From the NCBI GenBank assembly GCA_002811645.1, contig PDIP01000030.1, positions 409,043-436,231 on the forward strand: a DNA stretch of 27,189 nucleotides, written 5' to 3'. This stretch comes from Corallochytrium limacisporum (lineage: Eukaryota; Opisthokonta). Within the stretch, counting starts at the first letter, position 1; each line of letters opens with the position of its first letter. Under the pieces are notes generated by a model that did no database searches, was not told where the DNA came from, and was given only the letters and a program-made list of their open reading frames with translations. Both the position numbers and the translations under genes were made by a program. This document shows positions 17,507 through 26,604 of the stretch, piece after piece.

Positions 17507-19297
17507 ATGACAGACATGACAAATCATACAAAGGCGCCTCGAAAGCGCCGCCGCAACACCGACCGCAGCAACGGGACGGAAGACAGCCAGGAACTGTCCT
17601 CAAAGATGGAAAATGGAGTGAAGGAGGACGTTTCTGCCGCAGGAAGGCTTGAAAATGGCACCAACGAGACTTCACCACCAGAACGAAAACGATACTTCCC
17701 ATCCGTGCATTTTGACCGGTCAGAAAAACCGACAACGGAGCCGATAAATAACGTTCAGGACATGTCCGAAGGGGATATGGGTCAAACCATGCCTAATATG
17801 CAGGACGTAAGTTCGCTGTGTATGAATCCTTTCTACGAGGCCGACGCTGGCGATGAAGGCTTTCTAAATGGAGTCATGATGGGTCGAAAGCAGAAGCAGA
17901 ACCTGAAGGGCGGAGAAGAGTTCAATATTCAAATGAAGGACGGAAAGATGGCTCAGCTTAGTACTACACCGTTCACCCACGGCTCATTGCCAAATTTCTT
18001 TGATCAAAATGAGGCAGAGCGCCTTGTGGATCTCTTGCGGAGCGGGCAGATTCCATTCTATGAAAAGAGCAGTGATCTTTTTGACTTCAAGCAGACGGAC
18101 GAATTGAGCAATCACCCAAACCCATTGATTCAGTCATTACGGAAAGCAATAGTAGAAAGCTGGGCGCCAACTCTTAGTTCACTACTGGATATCAAATTCA
18201 GTGGCAAAACCAGCATGTTTGGATCACTGTATGAAACTCGAGATCACCTTCTGTGCCACGACGATCAACTGGAGGACAGAAAAGTAGCATTCATTTACTA
18301 CCTGGTTGATCCTGGCTGGAAGTGCGCTGATGATGAAGACGATGGCGGTACACTAGACCTGTTCTCTGTTGACAAAGATGGACAACCACACAAAATTGTG
18401 AAGCGTATTGTACCGGAGTTCAATTCTATGGCTTTCTTTGAAGTTGGAACCACATCATTTCACCAAGTAGGTGAGGTGTTTAGCGGAGACCGTAGGCGAT
18501 GGGCAATCTCCGGATGGCTTCACGGTGTTGGGGAGAAAATTATTCGGCCACCCCTTTCCAGGCAGGAAGATCTGCCTGCTCGTCCTCAACTGCCCACCTT
18601 GGATGTCCAGTACTCCCTGGAGGACTTCATCCGCCCCGAATACCTTGAGCATCACAATATGCGGAATCTTCAACAAGCCTTTGAGGAAACAAGCATTATC
18701 AAACTGGACCAATTCTTCCGAGACGATGTGTATGCGGAGTTTGAAAGGGCGCTAGATGCTTGTCCATGGGAGGTAATGGGACCGCCGCATCAACGTGTGT
18801 TGTATGCCATGGATTTGAGCACAACCCTACCGGCACCGTTGGGAAAGGCGCTGAGCTTCCTAGAGAGTCGGGAATTCATATACTGGCTTAATAATTGCAG
18901 TGATCTATTGCTGGAAGCCACAGAGGAATCACAGGTTGCCAAGCTGACCGCAGGGTGTTACACGGCCCTCAATGACAACGCAGCGGCCAAAGAAAATCGC
19001 CTGGAGCTGATTTACTTTATGGAAAGGAGCCAGGAGGATTGGGTGGACGAACAGGGTGGCTATATTGCGTACACAGATAGGCATGAGGAACTGGAGCGAG
19101 TCCAACCAGCTCGCAATCGCCTGGCTCTGGTCTATCGCGACACGGAAACCATGCGCTTCATCAAATATCTCAATCGTTACGCGGAAGAGGACGGTTATGT
19201 CATTATTTCCATATCCTATCGAGAGTACAACGACGATGTGGTTTTTGGCAGCAAGGAAGAGTCCGGATCCAGGCACATGCGACGAGGCTCACAATGA
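17507..19297 (+). CDS. OGFOD1: OGFOD1/Tpa1 prolyl hydroxylase of ribosomal uS12
   Basis: This is a 2-oxoglutarate and Fe(II) dioxygenase of the OGFOD1/Tpa1/Ofd1 family, which hydroxylates a proline of ribosomal protein uS12 (RPS23) and influences translation accuracy. The first double-stranded beta-helix domain spans about 150-345. The iron ligands are H251 and D253 (in LLCHDDQLEDRKVAFIYYLV) and H319 (in TSFHQVGEV). R331 in RRRWAISGWLHG is the 2-oxoglutarate-binding Arg, 12 residues past the distal His as in the human enzyme. A second, non-catalytic Ofd1-type domain covers about 365-585. At 596 residues it is longer than human (542), mainly because of an N-terminal extension of about 150 residues. 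That extension has a basic KAPRKRRRN cluster at 9-17 that looks like a nuclear localization signal. A short upstream ORF precedes it. No intron is present. Confidence 0.95.
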   Translation: MTDMTNHTKAPRKRRRNTDRSNGTEDSQELSSKMENGVKEDVSAAGRLENGTNETSPPERKRYFPSVHFDRSEKPTTEPINNVQDMSEGDMGQTMPNMQDVSSLCMNPFYEADAGDEGFLNGVMMGRKQKQNLKGGEEFNIQMKDGKMAQLSTTPFTHGSLPNFFDQNEAERLVDLLRSGQIPFYEKSSDLFDFKQTDELSNHPNPLIQSLRKAIVESWAPTLSSLLDIKFSGKTSMFGSLYETRDHLLCHDDQLEDRKVAFIYYLVDPGWKCADDEDDGGTLDLFSVDKDGQPHKIVKRIVPEFNSMAFFEVGTTSFHQVGEVFSGDRRRWAISGWLHGVGEKIIRPPLSRQEDLPARPQLPTLDVQYSLEDFIRPEYLEHHNMRNLQQAFEETSIIKLDQFFRDDVYAEFERALDACPWEVMGPPHQRVLYAMDLSTTLPAPLGKALSFLESREFIYWLNNCSDLLLEATEESQVAKLTAGCYTALNDNAAAKENRLELIYFMERSQEDWVDEQGGYIAYTDRHEELERVQPARNRLALVYRDTETMRFIKYLNRYAEEDGYVIISISYREYNDDVVFGSKEESGSRHMRRGSQ

Positions 19298-19987
19298 TCG
19301 TTCGTACTACAGTCTCTCTTCACACAATCTGTATTCCATAAACATAAAAGACATTTCTTCTTTCCATCATTTTCCTTTGTTCACCATCGTAACCAGCAGT
19401 GAACTATGAACTAAAGTATATCTATGTGTGCACGTAGCCTATGTTGTCGTGGGCGTTTTTTCATCACTGTTGTAGCCTGTGGGACCCTGTGGCGCCCGCC
19501 CTTGATTCTACAGTGGTAGAAGAATCGTGCCCCGGTCGGTGAGATATTATGGTAGTATTCGGGTGGACAGACCCTCCCCCCCCCCACGTTCTTTCGCCGT
19601 AAGCCACCAAGGGGGTCCTGTGTTGTGTCGTTGATCATCTTTGGAGTTCCGGCCCTGATCGATTCTTTGCGCAATGATACGTGATGACAAATAGCGGAAG
19701 GAATGCTGTTGAAGATCTGGAGGAAACTTGTCAGTTTGTTTTGTACTGGTGCCCATTAGAATGAATTCCCTGTTCTGGCGCCACCACGGAAGAAAAAATC
19801 GCGTTTGGACGGCGGACCGATTAGTAACGGTGTTTGCATGCCTTTTGTTATCGTTCGTTGGGCAGGCACGTTGTTCTCTTTTGTGGCTATTTCGCGGGCA
19901 ATGATCGTCGATGGTAGCATACTCGTCCAGCTTGATCAATGACATATTAGGAGTAACACCTTCCCGAGGTCAGAACCGTGCACCACC
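19298..19987. other. Gap between OGFOD1 and the DEP-flavoprotein gene
   Basis: This 690-bp gap has AT-rich sequence just past the OGFOD1 stop, including CATAAACATAAAAG near 19336-19349, a plausible poly(A) region. A run of ten C lies at 19576-19585, about 400 bases before the next start codon. Open frames on the minus strand (up to 132 codons) have no recognisable features and are not called. Confidence 0.5.
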
Positions 19988-21928
19988 ATGACTGACATGA
20001 CCCCTGACCAGTTGGCCGAGAAGTTTTCGGAATTTAAAATTTCTGCGAATGTGGCCAACCGTAGGTATCTCCTCCGCACGTATCATGACTGCTTTGTGGG
20101 AGATGAGGCTACGCAGCTCCTCGCCGAGATTTGCAAAGTGAAGATCCCGCAGGCGGAAGAGATTGGCCAGAAATTCCTCAATCAGGGCCTTATCGAGCAC
20201 GTCACGGGTGACCACGGCTTTAAGAATTCCAAGTATTTCTATCGCTTCAAGGACAATCAGGCTGTGGCAGCTGGTGTGCTGCCTCCAGATGGTGACAGTA
20301 CAACAGACGAAGACGGCAAACCGTCAGAAGTGGCCGTTCCTGGGGCTGACCACAACGCCGCACCAACACGCGGACATGAATTCACAGGACTCTCCAACGT
20401 CTTTCAAGAGCACCATAAGCACCCTGAGGAGATAATTCTGCCTCGGGATCAATGGAATGACAAATTGCTGGCTAATGTGCATCCTCTGGATTGGCAAAAC
20501 CCCGACTATAAGGATCGGTACAACATGGTGGTTATCGGTGCGGGATCCGGCGGCTTGGTTACCGCTGCTATCTGTGCAAGTCTGGGCGCCAAGGTTGCGC
20601 TCATCGAACGTCATCTAATGGGTGGAGACTGTCTAAATGTCGGATGTGTGCCATCAAAGGCGCTGATCCGCGCCGCGCGAGCCGTGTACGAGGTCAAGAA
20701 TGCAGCAGAGTTTGGTGTCTCTGTGGAGAGTGTGAAGGTCGATTTTGGCAAGATCATGGAGCGAATGCGCAGATTGCGCTCCGATCTCAGCGACATTGAT
20801 AGTGCGAAACGTTTCAATGAGCTTGGAGTCCACGTGTTCATTGGTGATGCCAAATTCACGGCAAAGGACACTGTCGTGGTGAATGGCAAGACAGCGCTCA
20901 AATTCAGCAAGTGCACCATTGCTACCGGAGGCAGAGCGGGTACGCCTAACATCGAAGGCATTAAAGACGTCGATTTTCTGACCAACGAGACCATCTTTGA
21001 GCTCACAGAGCTACCGAAGCGCATGCTGGTTATCGGCAGCGGTGCGATCGGATGTGAAATGGCTCAGTCGTTTGTCCGTTTCGGCAGTGAAGTCTGGATC
21101 TTTGCGCGGAGTGGCCACTTGCTTGGTTCCGAAGATGTTGAGGCCGTGGAAATCTTGGAGGAACAGTTCCGCAGGGAGAAGATCAATATGCACCTTAGAG
21201 TCAAGTACAAGCGAGTCTACAAGAACGACAAGGGTGAGAAGGTACTTGTAGTTGAAGAGGATGGCAAGGAAGTGGAATTCGTGGGCGATGCGCTTCTTGT
21301 CAGCGCCGGCCGTATTCCGAATGTGTATGGACTGGGACTAGAAGAGGCTGGTGTTGAGTACAATGGTAACCATGGTGTCAAGATCAATGACTATTTGCAG
21401 TCCACAAATCCCAATGTCTATGCCGTTGGTGATGTCTGCAGTACGTACAAGTTTACACACATGAGCGATGCCATGGCACGCATTGTGGCCCGCAACGCTC
21501 TTTTCTTCGGGAAAGGTAAAGTTAGTGCCTTGACCGTGCCATGGGCCACGTACACAGAGCCTGAGGTTGCTCACGTTGGTCTGTACGACCGTGACATCAA
21601 GAAGGCCAAAACCTTCAAACAGCCGCTGGAAGACAACGACCGTGCTGTGCTCGAGGGCGCCGCAGAAGGCTTCGTCAAGATTCACACTGAAGAGGGTAGT
21701 CCTAAGATCCTGGGAGCAACCATCGTGGCCGCCAATGCGGGCGACATGATCTCCGAAGTATCCGTAGCGATGGCTGGTAATGTGGATCTGCGCACCCTAA
21801 GCACAATCATCCATCCTTATCCCACACAAGCTGATGCAATCCGGCGCTGTGGCGATTTCTACAACCGCACGCTGCTCAAACCCACCGCTGCAAAGCTACT
21901 GAAGACTATCATCGATATCCGGCGGTAG
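19988..21928 (+). CDS. DEP domain fused to mercuric-reductase-like flavoprotein
   Basis: The 646-residue protein joins two unrelated modules. Residues about 8-90 form a DEP domain: RRYLLRTYHDCFVGDEATQLL, then GLIEHVTGDHGFKNSKYFYRF, matching the family core. After a linker of about 85 residues comes a class I FAD/NAD(P) disulfide oxidoreductase. The FAD-binding GAGSGG is at 184-189, and the redox pair C215 and C220 sits in GGDCLNVGCVPSKALI. The NAD(P)-binding GSGAIG is at 350-355. The dimer-interface segment has HPYPTQADAIRR at 609-620, where a Tyr takes the place of the catalytic His of lipoamide dehydrogenase, as in MerA-like enzymes. The C-terminal Cys pair and the N-terminal HMA domain of true mercuric reductase are both absent, so mercury reduction is not predicted. 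DEP domains usually bind membranes or signalling partners, which suggests membrane recruitment of the redox enzyme. ATG 19988 has a good context (CACCATGA). Confidence 0.93.
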   Translation: MTDMTPDQLAEKFSEFKISANVANRRYLLRTYHDCFVGDEATQLLAEICKVKIPQAEEIGQKFLNQGLIEHVTGDHGFKNSKYFYRFKDNQAVAAGVLPPDGDSTTDEDGKPSEVAVPGADHNAAPTRGHEFTGLSNVFQEHHKHPEEIILPRDQWNDKLLANVHPLDWQNPDYKDRYNMVVIGAGSGGLVTAAICASLGAKVALIERHLMGGDCLNVGCVPSKALIRAARAVYEVKNAAEFGVSVESVKVDFGKIMERMRRLRSDLSDIDSAKRFNELGVHVFIGDAKFTAKDTVVVNGKTALKFSKCTIATGGRAGTPNIEGIKDVDFLTNETIFELTELPKRMLVIGSGAIGCEMAQSFVRFGSEVWIFARSGHLLGSEDVEAVEILEEQFRREKINMHLRVKYKRVYKNDKGEKVLVVEEDGKEVEFVGDALLVSAGRIPNVYGLGLEEAGVEYNGNHGVKINDYLQSTNPNVYAVGDVCSTYKFTHMSDAMARIVARNALFFGKGKVSALTVPWATYTEPEVAHVGLYDRDIKKAKTFKQPLEDNDRAVLEGAAEGFVKIHTEEGSPKILGATIVAANAGDMISEVSVAMAGNVDLRTLSTIIHPYPTQADAIRRCGDFYNRTLLKPTAAKLLKTIIDIRR

Positions 21929-22727
21929 GCAAGAATGATATCAACACTGCTGAAGACGCTTTGTCTTTCCCCATTTTCACAGCATCACCGAGCTCCTCAG
22001 TTTGTTAGAACACGAGGAATGCTGCATACCAGCGCCATTAGTCTGCACCATCGTAGCCATTGCCGACTGAGCCTGGTCGCCCACAGGCGACGACGGCAAG
22101 TGGCAGAGGAACACCGACCGTTGTTAACGACTTCCGCACACCCGGCCCAATCCAACGCCCCCTTCCTCGGAAGGATTGGCAGGTTGCGACGTTGCGAACG
22201 ACTAGTACGGAAAACATGGGTCCCGGTGGAGACTGCGAAGGCGTTAGGTCAGGATTCCAGTTTTCCCCTCTCACCCCCCTTCTCCGTTGTTTTCGTCGCC
22301 GATGGTCCCCTTCGTTTGTTTTGGCGGGTAAGAGTGGCGTTCTCCGCCCCGGGAGGGGTGGGGTGTCTGGGCCGAGAAGGAGGAGGACAAGTCGCAGGCC
22401 ACCTCCGTGGACATTTGAGTGCGGCCCCATTCTGATCATCCGTTCCGTTGGGCTGTGATTGGGTTTATGGGACAAATTGTTTGTCTCTTCATGTCAGTAT
22501 TCTATGAATCCTTTCTGATGGTTTGGTATAACAGTCCTTCTTAGTGCATTAATACATTCTTTGTACGCCAGTCCGAAGCGTATTGTTAAACGGAATGTAG
22601 ATTCCAAGAATCCCCCCAGAACGACTGGTTGTCTGCATTTCGGGGAATGTGTTAAAGGTATTATGTAGATCATTTGGTACGCGCTGTAATTAAGACCATA
22701 TAAACAGCATACACATGCTACTACAGC
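21929..22727. other. Gap between DEP-flavoprotein and coiled-coil genes
   Basis: This 799-bp gap follows the flavoprotein stop and precedes the coiled-coil gene. It has a CCCCGGG junction with flanking G-runs at 22347-22364, about 370 bases before the next start. The proximal 250 bases are AT-rich and of normal complexity, with ATATAA near 22698 that might act as a TATA-like element. Overlapping GC-rich open frames on both strands (up to 166 codons) look like chance. Confidence 0.5.
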
Positions 22728-24398
22728 ATGAGCGAATTAAGCGAGGTCGGAAAGCGGATCAAGATCTTGCAGGGCTACGGATCCGGATATCTTGCGGCCC
22801 ACAGCAACATAAATCGGTCATACACCTGCAATGGTGCGAAACAGTCCGCATACAGATCAGCGCTTGAGGCAATGTCCAAGGGAAATATCACTACCCGGGA
22901 CGTTTTGGAAGCTAATATTATTACGGCAGCAAATGGATTAGTAGGATATGAGGATGGGAAAACTGGTCGCAGTCTGCAGCACCAATATAACTCGTTGCCA
23001 TCTCTCGACGGTGAATCAATCACCCGATCGCGGAACTTTCTAGATGCGATGGAAGAAGCCCCCGAACCTGACGAAGGTTCAGAATATCCGCAGGCACCAG
23101 GGATCACTGTTTCTGCGGGACCAACGCAAACCGTGACCGGCCCGCAAACAAAACCAGGGACCAAACTGCCTCCCCAGAACCGGACCGGGGTCATTGGGGC
23201 CTCAAACCATACGCTGGCCAGCGTGCCCAATATTGCTGAAGACTCCCAGTTTGCGTCTTCTCCCTCAGTTCAGGAGCCTAGAGGACACCAGCAACAGCTG
23301 AGGGGTGATGGTACGTTCCCCCATGAGCACATGACGAAGCACATTCGTCTGCTAGAAAGGACCAACTTGAGTCTTTTGCAGCAGATCAGTGACCTGGACA
23401 TCGAAAGGGCAGAAGCTGTATCCACGCTGGACGCGACGCGGAGAGAGCTTAAGCAGGTGCGTGAAGAGCTATCTGTACTCAAAGGGCAAAGAGATCATGC
23501 CGAACTGGAAGTTGGTCAGAGGAACAGCAAGCTCAAGGAACATGAGGAGACCATAGGTAAGCAGAAGGAGGTGATTGATAACATCCAGGAGCAACTGTTC
23601 TGTCGTGATTTACAGGTAGAAGCCCTCAAGCAGCAGCTCCAGGATGCAGTCCTGGCGCATTCGGAAGCCAGCGAGGAGCACACAAAGCTGCGCGTGGAAA
23701 TTGACCGCCTGGAGCAGGGTCTGCGGCGCGAGATCACGGGACGCAAGGAAATGATCCGGGCTGCTGATCGATTCAATGCTGAAAGCAAGGCTAAAGACAA
23801 CCGGATAGCCAATCTCCAGGAGCAAGTCAATGAATTCAAAGTGAAGCGCATTTCCTACGATCCCAGTGGCCGAAACACTCGCAAGCAGCTTGAGAAGGAG
23901 AGACAGGCTCGCATGGCCGCGGAGAAGAGAGCATCAAATTTCCAGCAGCAGGTGGGCCTCCTTCAGAAGGATCTCTTGACTGCCCAGAAAACTATTGGCA
24001 ACATACAGAAGCGGACCGCCACGGGTCATGGGCATCATGCACCTGCAGTGCGGGCTGGAATCCCAACCTTCAGCACCTTACTGAACCGGGCCCCCAGCCC
24101 GAGTAGCCCTTCTGCCACGCTGTACAATGATGTGGAGGACGAGAACATAGTATTGAAGGACGAGCTCGGTGAGATAAGGAACAAGCTTCATCGTTTGGAG
24201 CTTGCGAGCAAGGGCAAGGAGACAGCCAATCCCTACCAAGGAGAATCGCAAGATCACCGTACCCCCCCGGGTCTGTGCCAACCCCTCCCGACTGCGCAAG
24301 CCCACACGGATCATCTGGGCAGCCAACAGTCCCATGCGCAGGAGTTGCTCATGGATGCATCCGCCGCAGACCACAGTAATTGGTCCACAGTGGAATGA
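22728..24398 (+). CDS. Coiled-coil protein of unknown function
   Basis: I do not recognise this 556-residue protein. Residues 1-95 could be a small helical domain (MSELSEVGKRIKILQGYGSG, later KQSAYRSALEAMSKGNITTRDVLEANI). Residues about 95-200 are Pro, Ser and Gln-rich and probably disordered. Residues about 205-405 have heptad-like runs of Leu, Ile and Val among Glu, Lys, Gln and Arg (for example ERTNLSLLQQISDLDIERAE) and should form a long coiled coil with a few breaks. The tail has a second short coiled segment near 470-495 and is otherwise disordered. No signal peptide or membrane span is seen. A cytoskeletal, centrosomal or tethering role is typical for such proteins, but nothing here settles it. 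The gene opens at ATG 22728, with no intron. It is the last supported gene in the window. Confidence 0.82.
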   Translation: MSELSEVGKRIKILQGYGSGYLAAHSNINRSYTCNGAKQSAYRSALEAMSKGNITTRDVLEANIITAANGLVGYEDGKTGRSLQHQYNSLPSLDGESITRSRNFLDAMEEAPEPDEGSEYPQAPGITVSAGPTQTVTGPQTKPGTKLPPQNRTGVIGASNHTLASVPNIAEDSQFASSPSVQEPRGHQQQLRGDGTFPHEHMTKHIRLLERTNLSLLQQISDLDIERAEAVSTLDATRRELKQVREELSVLKGQRDHAELEVGQRNSKLKEHEETIGKQKEVIDNIQEQLFCRDLQVEALKQQLQDAVLAHSEASEEHTKLRVEIDRLEQGLRREITGRKEMIRAADRFNAESKAKDNRIANLQEQVNEFKVKRISYDPSGRNTRKQLEKERQARMAAEKRASNFQQQVGLLQKDLLTAQKTIGNIQKRTATGHGHHAPAVRAGIPTFSTLLNRAPSPSSPSATLYNDVEDENIVLKDELGEIRNKLHRLELASKGKETANPYQGESQDHRTPPGLCQPLPTAQAHTDHLGSQQSHAQELLMDASAADHSNWSTVE

Positions 24399-24597
24399 AC
24401 AACGAGCATATCAAGTCATGCAAGACGATGTCATAATACATATATACATAATTCAAGATTTCGATGACGGCAGTCCGAAGATGGCAGCCCCACTTGGGCG
24501 AAACACTACAACTGGTGACGATGATCCGATTAGGAAGGTAAGCATAGGGCAGCTACTCACTTTCCCGGGCTATCAAAACGGAAAGGATGGGGAAGGA

Positions 24598-24617
24598 GGG
24601 GGGGGGCGCGCGCGCGC
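24598..24617. repeat. G-run joined to alternating CG
   Basis: Nine G are followed by CG repeated to 24617. Alternating CG can adopt Z-DNA and G-runs can form quadruplexes. A very similar arrangement lies at about 182-209 at the other end of the window. Confidence 0.7.
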
Positions 24618-26530
24618 AGATTTACCCGGGAGAAAGGGAGCTGCTATGCCAATATTTTTCCAAGATTGGCTCGGAACATTGCCACAACAGTGTGTCTTCG
24701 CATCTTCAGAGATCCGACATCGAGGCTCCCATCAAAACAATAAGTAGGCCATTGTCGGAATAACGCAATTAAGGAAAGTGGTGACGAAGGATGCGTACAA
24801 GGACAGCATGCTTTGCCTGCAAGCAATTGTGATCCGGGTTTTTTGACCGAGCATGGAAAGGCGATATCTTTTTGGGATCCCGACTTTCCCAATGGAATGC
24901 ACAAACTCTCGATTGAGGTGCCCATCTACTGTGTATTATTGAGGAGCCGGAAAGTGCTTCGCCCCGCGCCTGCCAACAGCATTAATCACTTGCTGTCCTG
25001 ATCATTGTCCACTCGTGTTTCAGTAGATGGGCTGGCACGATCATGGTATGGAGACCAAAGCATCGCAGTGGTGAACTGTCAAAGGTTCATTACACATCCT
25101 TCCCTTATGACACACACGAAACCAGATTTGCTGAAGTGAATCAGTGATTTTGAATGTAACCCTTGATGTCCCCGGAAACGCAGTTGGAAGATCGGTAGTA
25201 GCAATGACGTTCTGGTGCTTGTAAGTGAGAAAGCCGGGGCAGAAGCCGCCAAAGGAAACGAGGACTGCGAAAATTTCAGCGCGACATCAGTCTTCGAACG
25301 CAGATGCACCTGCTATCCTCGATTGGCTGCCCGCTGGGACAGAGTTGCACTTGTTTTTGATTCCACCCGCCAAACCGTTTGGCTCCAGTGATGCCCACCC
25401 CCGCCGCCAGGCCCGCTGGGTCAGCGAGGTGTCTTTGTGACGTCGGTTATCGCAAAGGATGCCAAACCCAAGATGTGAAACAAGAAACGCAAGCAACCTT
25501 AGGATGGTTTGATGCTGATGATCACTGGCCCATGAACTCCAAGTACGCGTGTGATTTCTTCCTTTAAAGGGCAAGGCGCATGTTAAAGGTTTCTTTCCTC
25601 TGTTACTCCTTTCTTCCCCCACAAACACACTCTCTCGCTGTCACTGCCTCTGTCTCGCTCTCGCGGTGTGACAGAGTCGTCATGTGTCTCTCTCCATGCT
25701 CTTCCGTAACCAAAACTTCCAACACAAACCGAAAGGTAAGCTGACCAACGTCTTCACCAGCCATAGCATTTCATCGGGGAGAGATGGATCTGGCCGATAA
25801 ACAACCAAAGAGAGAGCCAAAGGTGAGATGGTGGTAAAAGATTCCCAGGCCGACATCACAGTGTGTGTGTGTCCCAGGACCACAGACTGGCAGAAAGAGT
25901 TTATCAGTCGTCAAAAGAGAAACACAAGCAAAACAGAAATCAAGATCCCATCATCGCATCGCATGTTAGGAATGAAAGAAGGAATCAAAGACGAAAAAGG
26001 AATTATACGAATATTACTACCAACAGTACTGGAAAGGAAAGAATTAAACACTAAGGGACGAGAGGACAAAAAAATGCCTGCCTTCCTTTTTTCTCGCGTG
26101 ATCTCGTCGCCGCCGTGTTATCAATATCGCGGAGCCCTCCCACCGATTCTATACTCTCTCTCTCTCCCCGCCCCCCCCTGCGATTGGGTTTAGGTAAGTA
26201 TTTTGGGCGGGAAGGGCTAGAAAAAAAACATAGTAAACGAAATTTGTTCGCCACCTCGCGCGTTCTACGCCCGGGTTTTTGATTCAGGACATTCATAGTG
26301 AATATATGGCATTATCCGGGCGAAAAAAAGCAGTCGATGCATCGGAATGGGAGTGGAGTTGTATGATAACCATGGTGTACAGCTCTGTTCTTCATTCGGT
26401 GACGGCCATTTATACTTAATATATAGGGAGGTATTTTTTCAAATTGTCACTTTGGACTTTTTGTCTGCTTGCTCAGATGCCGGTGCTCCTCGGCTTGTCC
26501 CGGGAGGTCGCGATCTGGCTCGGTCACTAG

Positions 26531-26604
26531 CACTGGCACTGGCACTGGCTCTGGCTCTGGCACTGGCTCTGGCTCTGGCACTGGCTCTGGCTCTGGCACT
26601 GGCG
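26531..26604. repeat. CTGGCN-type minisatellite, 6-bp unit in an 18-bp period
   Basis: CACTGG and CTCTGG hexamers alternate in a higher-order period of 18 bases (one CACTGG then two CTCTGG), repeated about three times after a short run of pure CACTGG. The plus strand encodes Leu-Ala repeats and the minus strand Pro-Val and Pro-Glu repeats in open frames. I do not call either as a gene. Confidence 0.85.

Noticed and set aside
19547-19945. 132-codon minus-strand frame divergent from the DEP-flavoprotein gene
   Set aside because: It starts with ATG but has an irregular composition, no motif, and a tail translated from the C-run at 19576-19585. It lies in what should be the promoter gap.
19988-21928. 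True mercuric reductase (merA)
   Set aside because: The N-terminal HMA domain and the C-terminal Cys pair needed to handle Hg(II) are both missing.
21935-22475. Overlapping frames of 166, 145 and 132 codons on both strands
   Set aside because: All are GC-rich, Arg/Pro/Gly-heavy and mutually overlapping. They look like chance frames in a GC-rich gap.
25828-26193. 121-codon plus-strand frame
   Set aside because: Lys/Glu/Arg-rich chance frame running into CT and C runs, with no motif or neighbour support.
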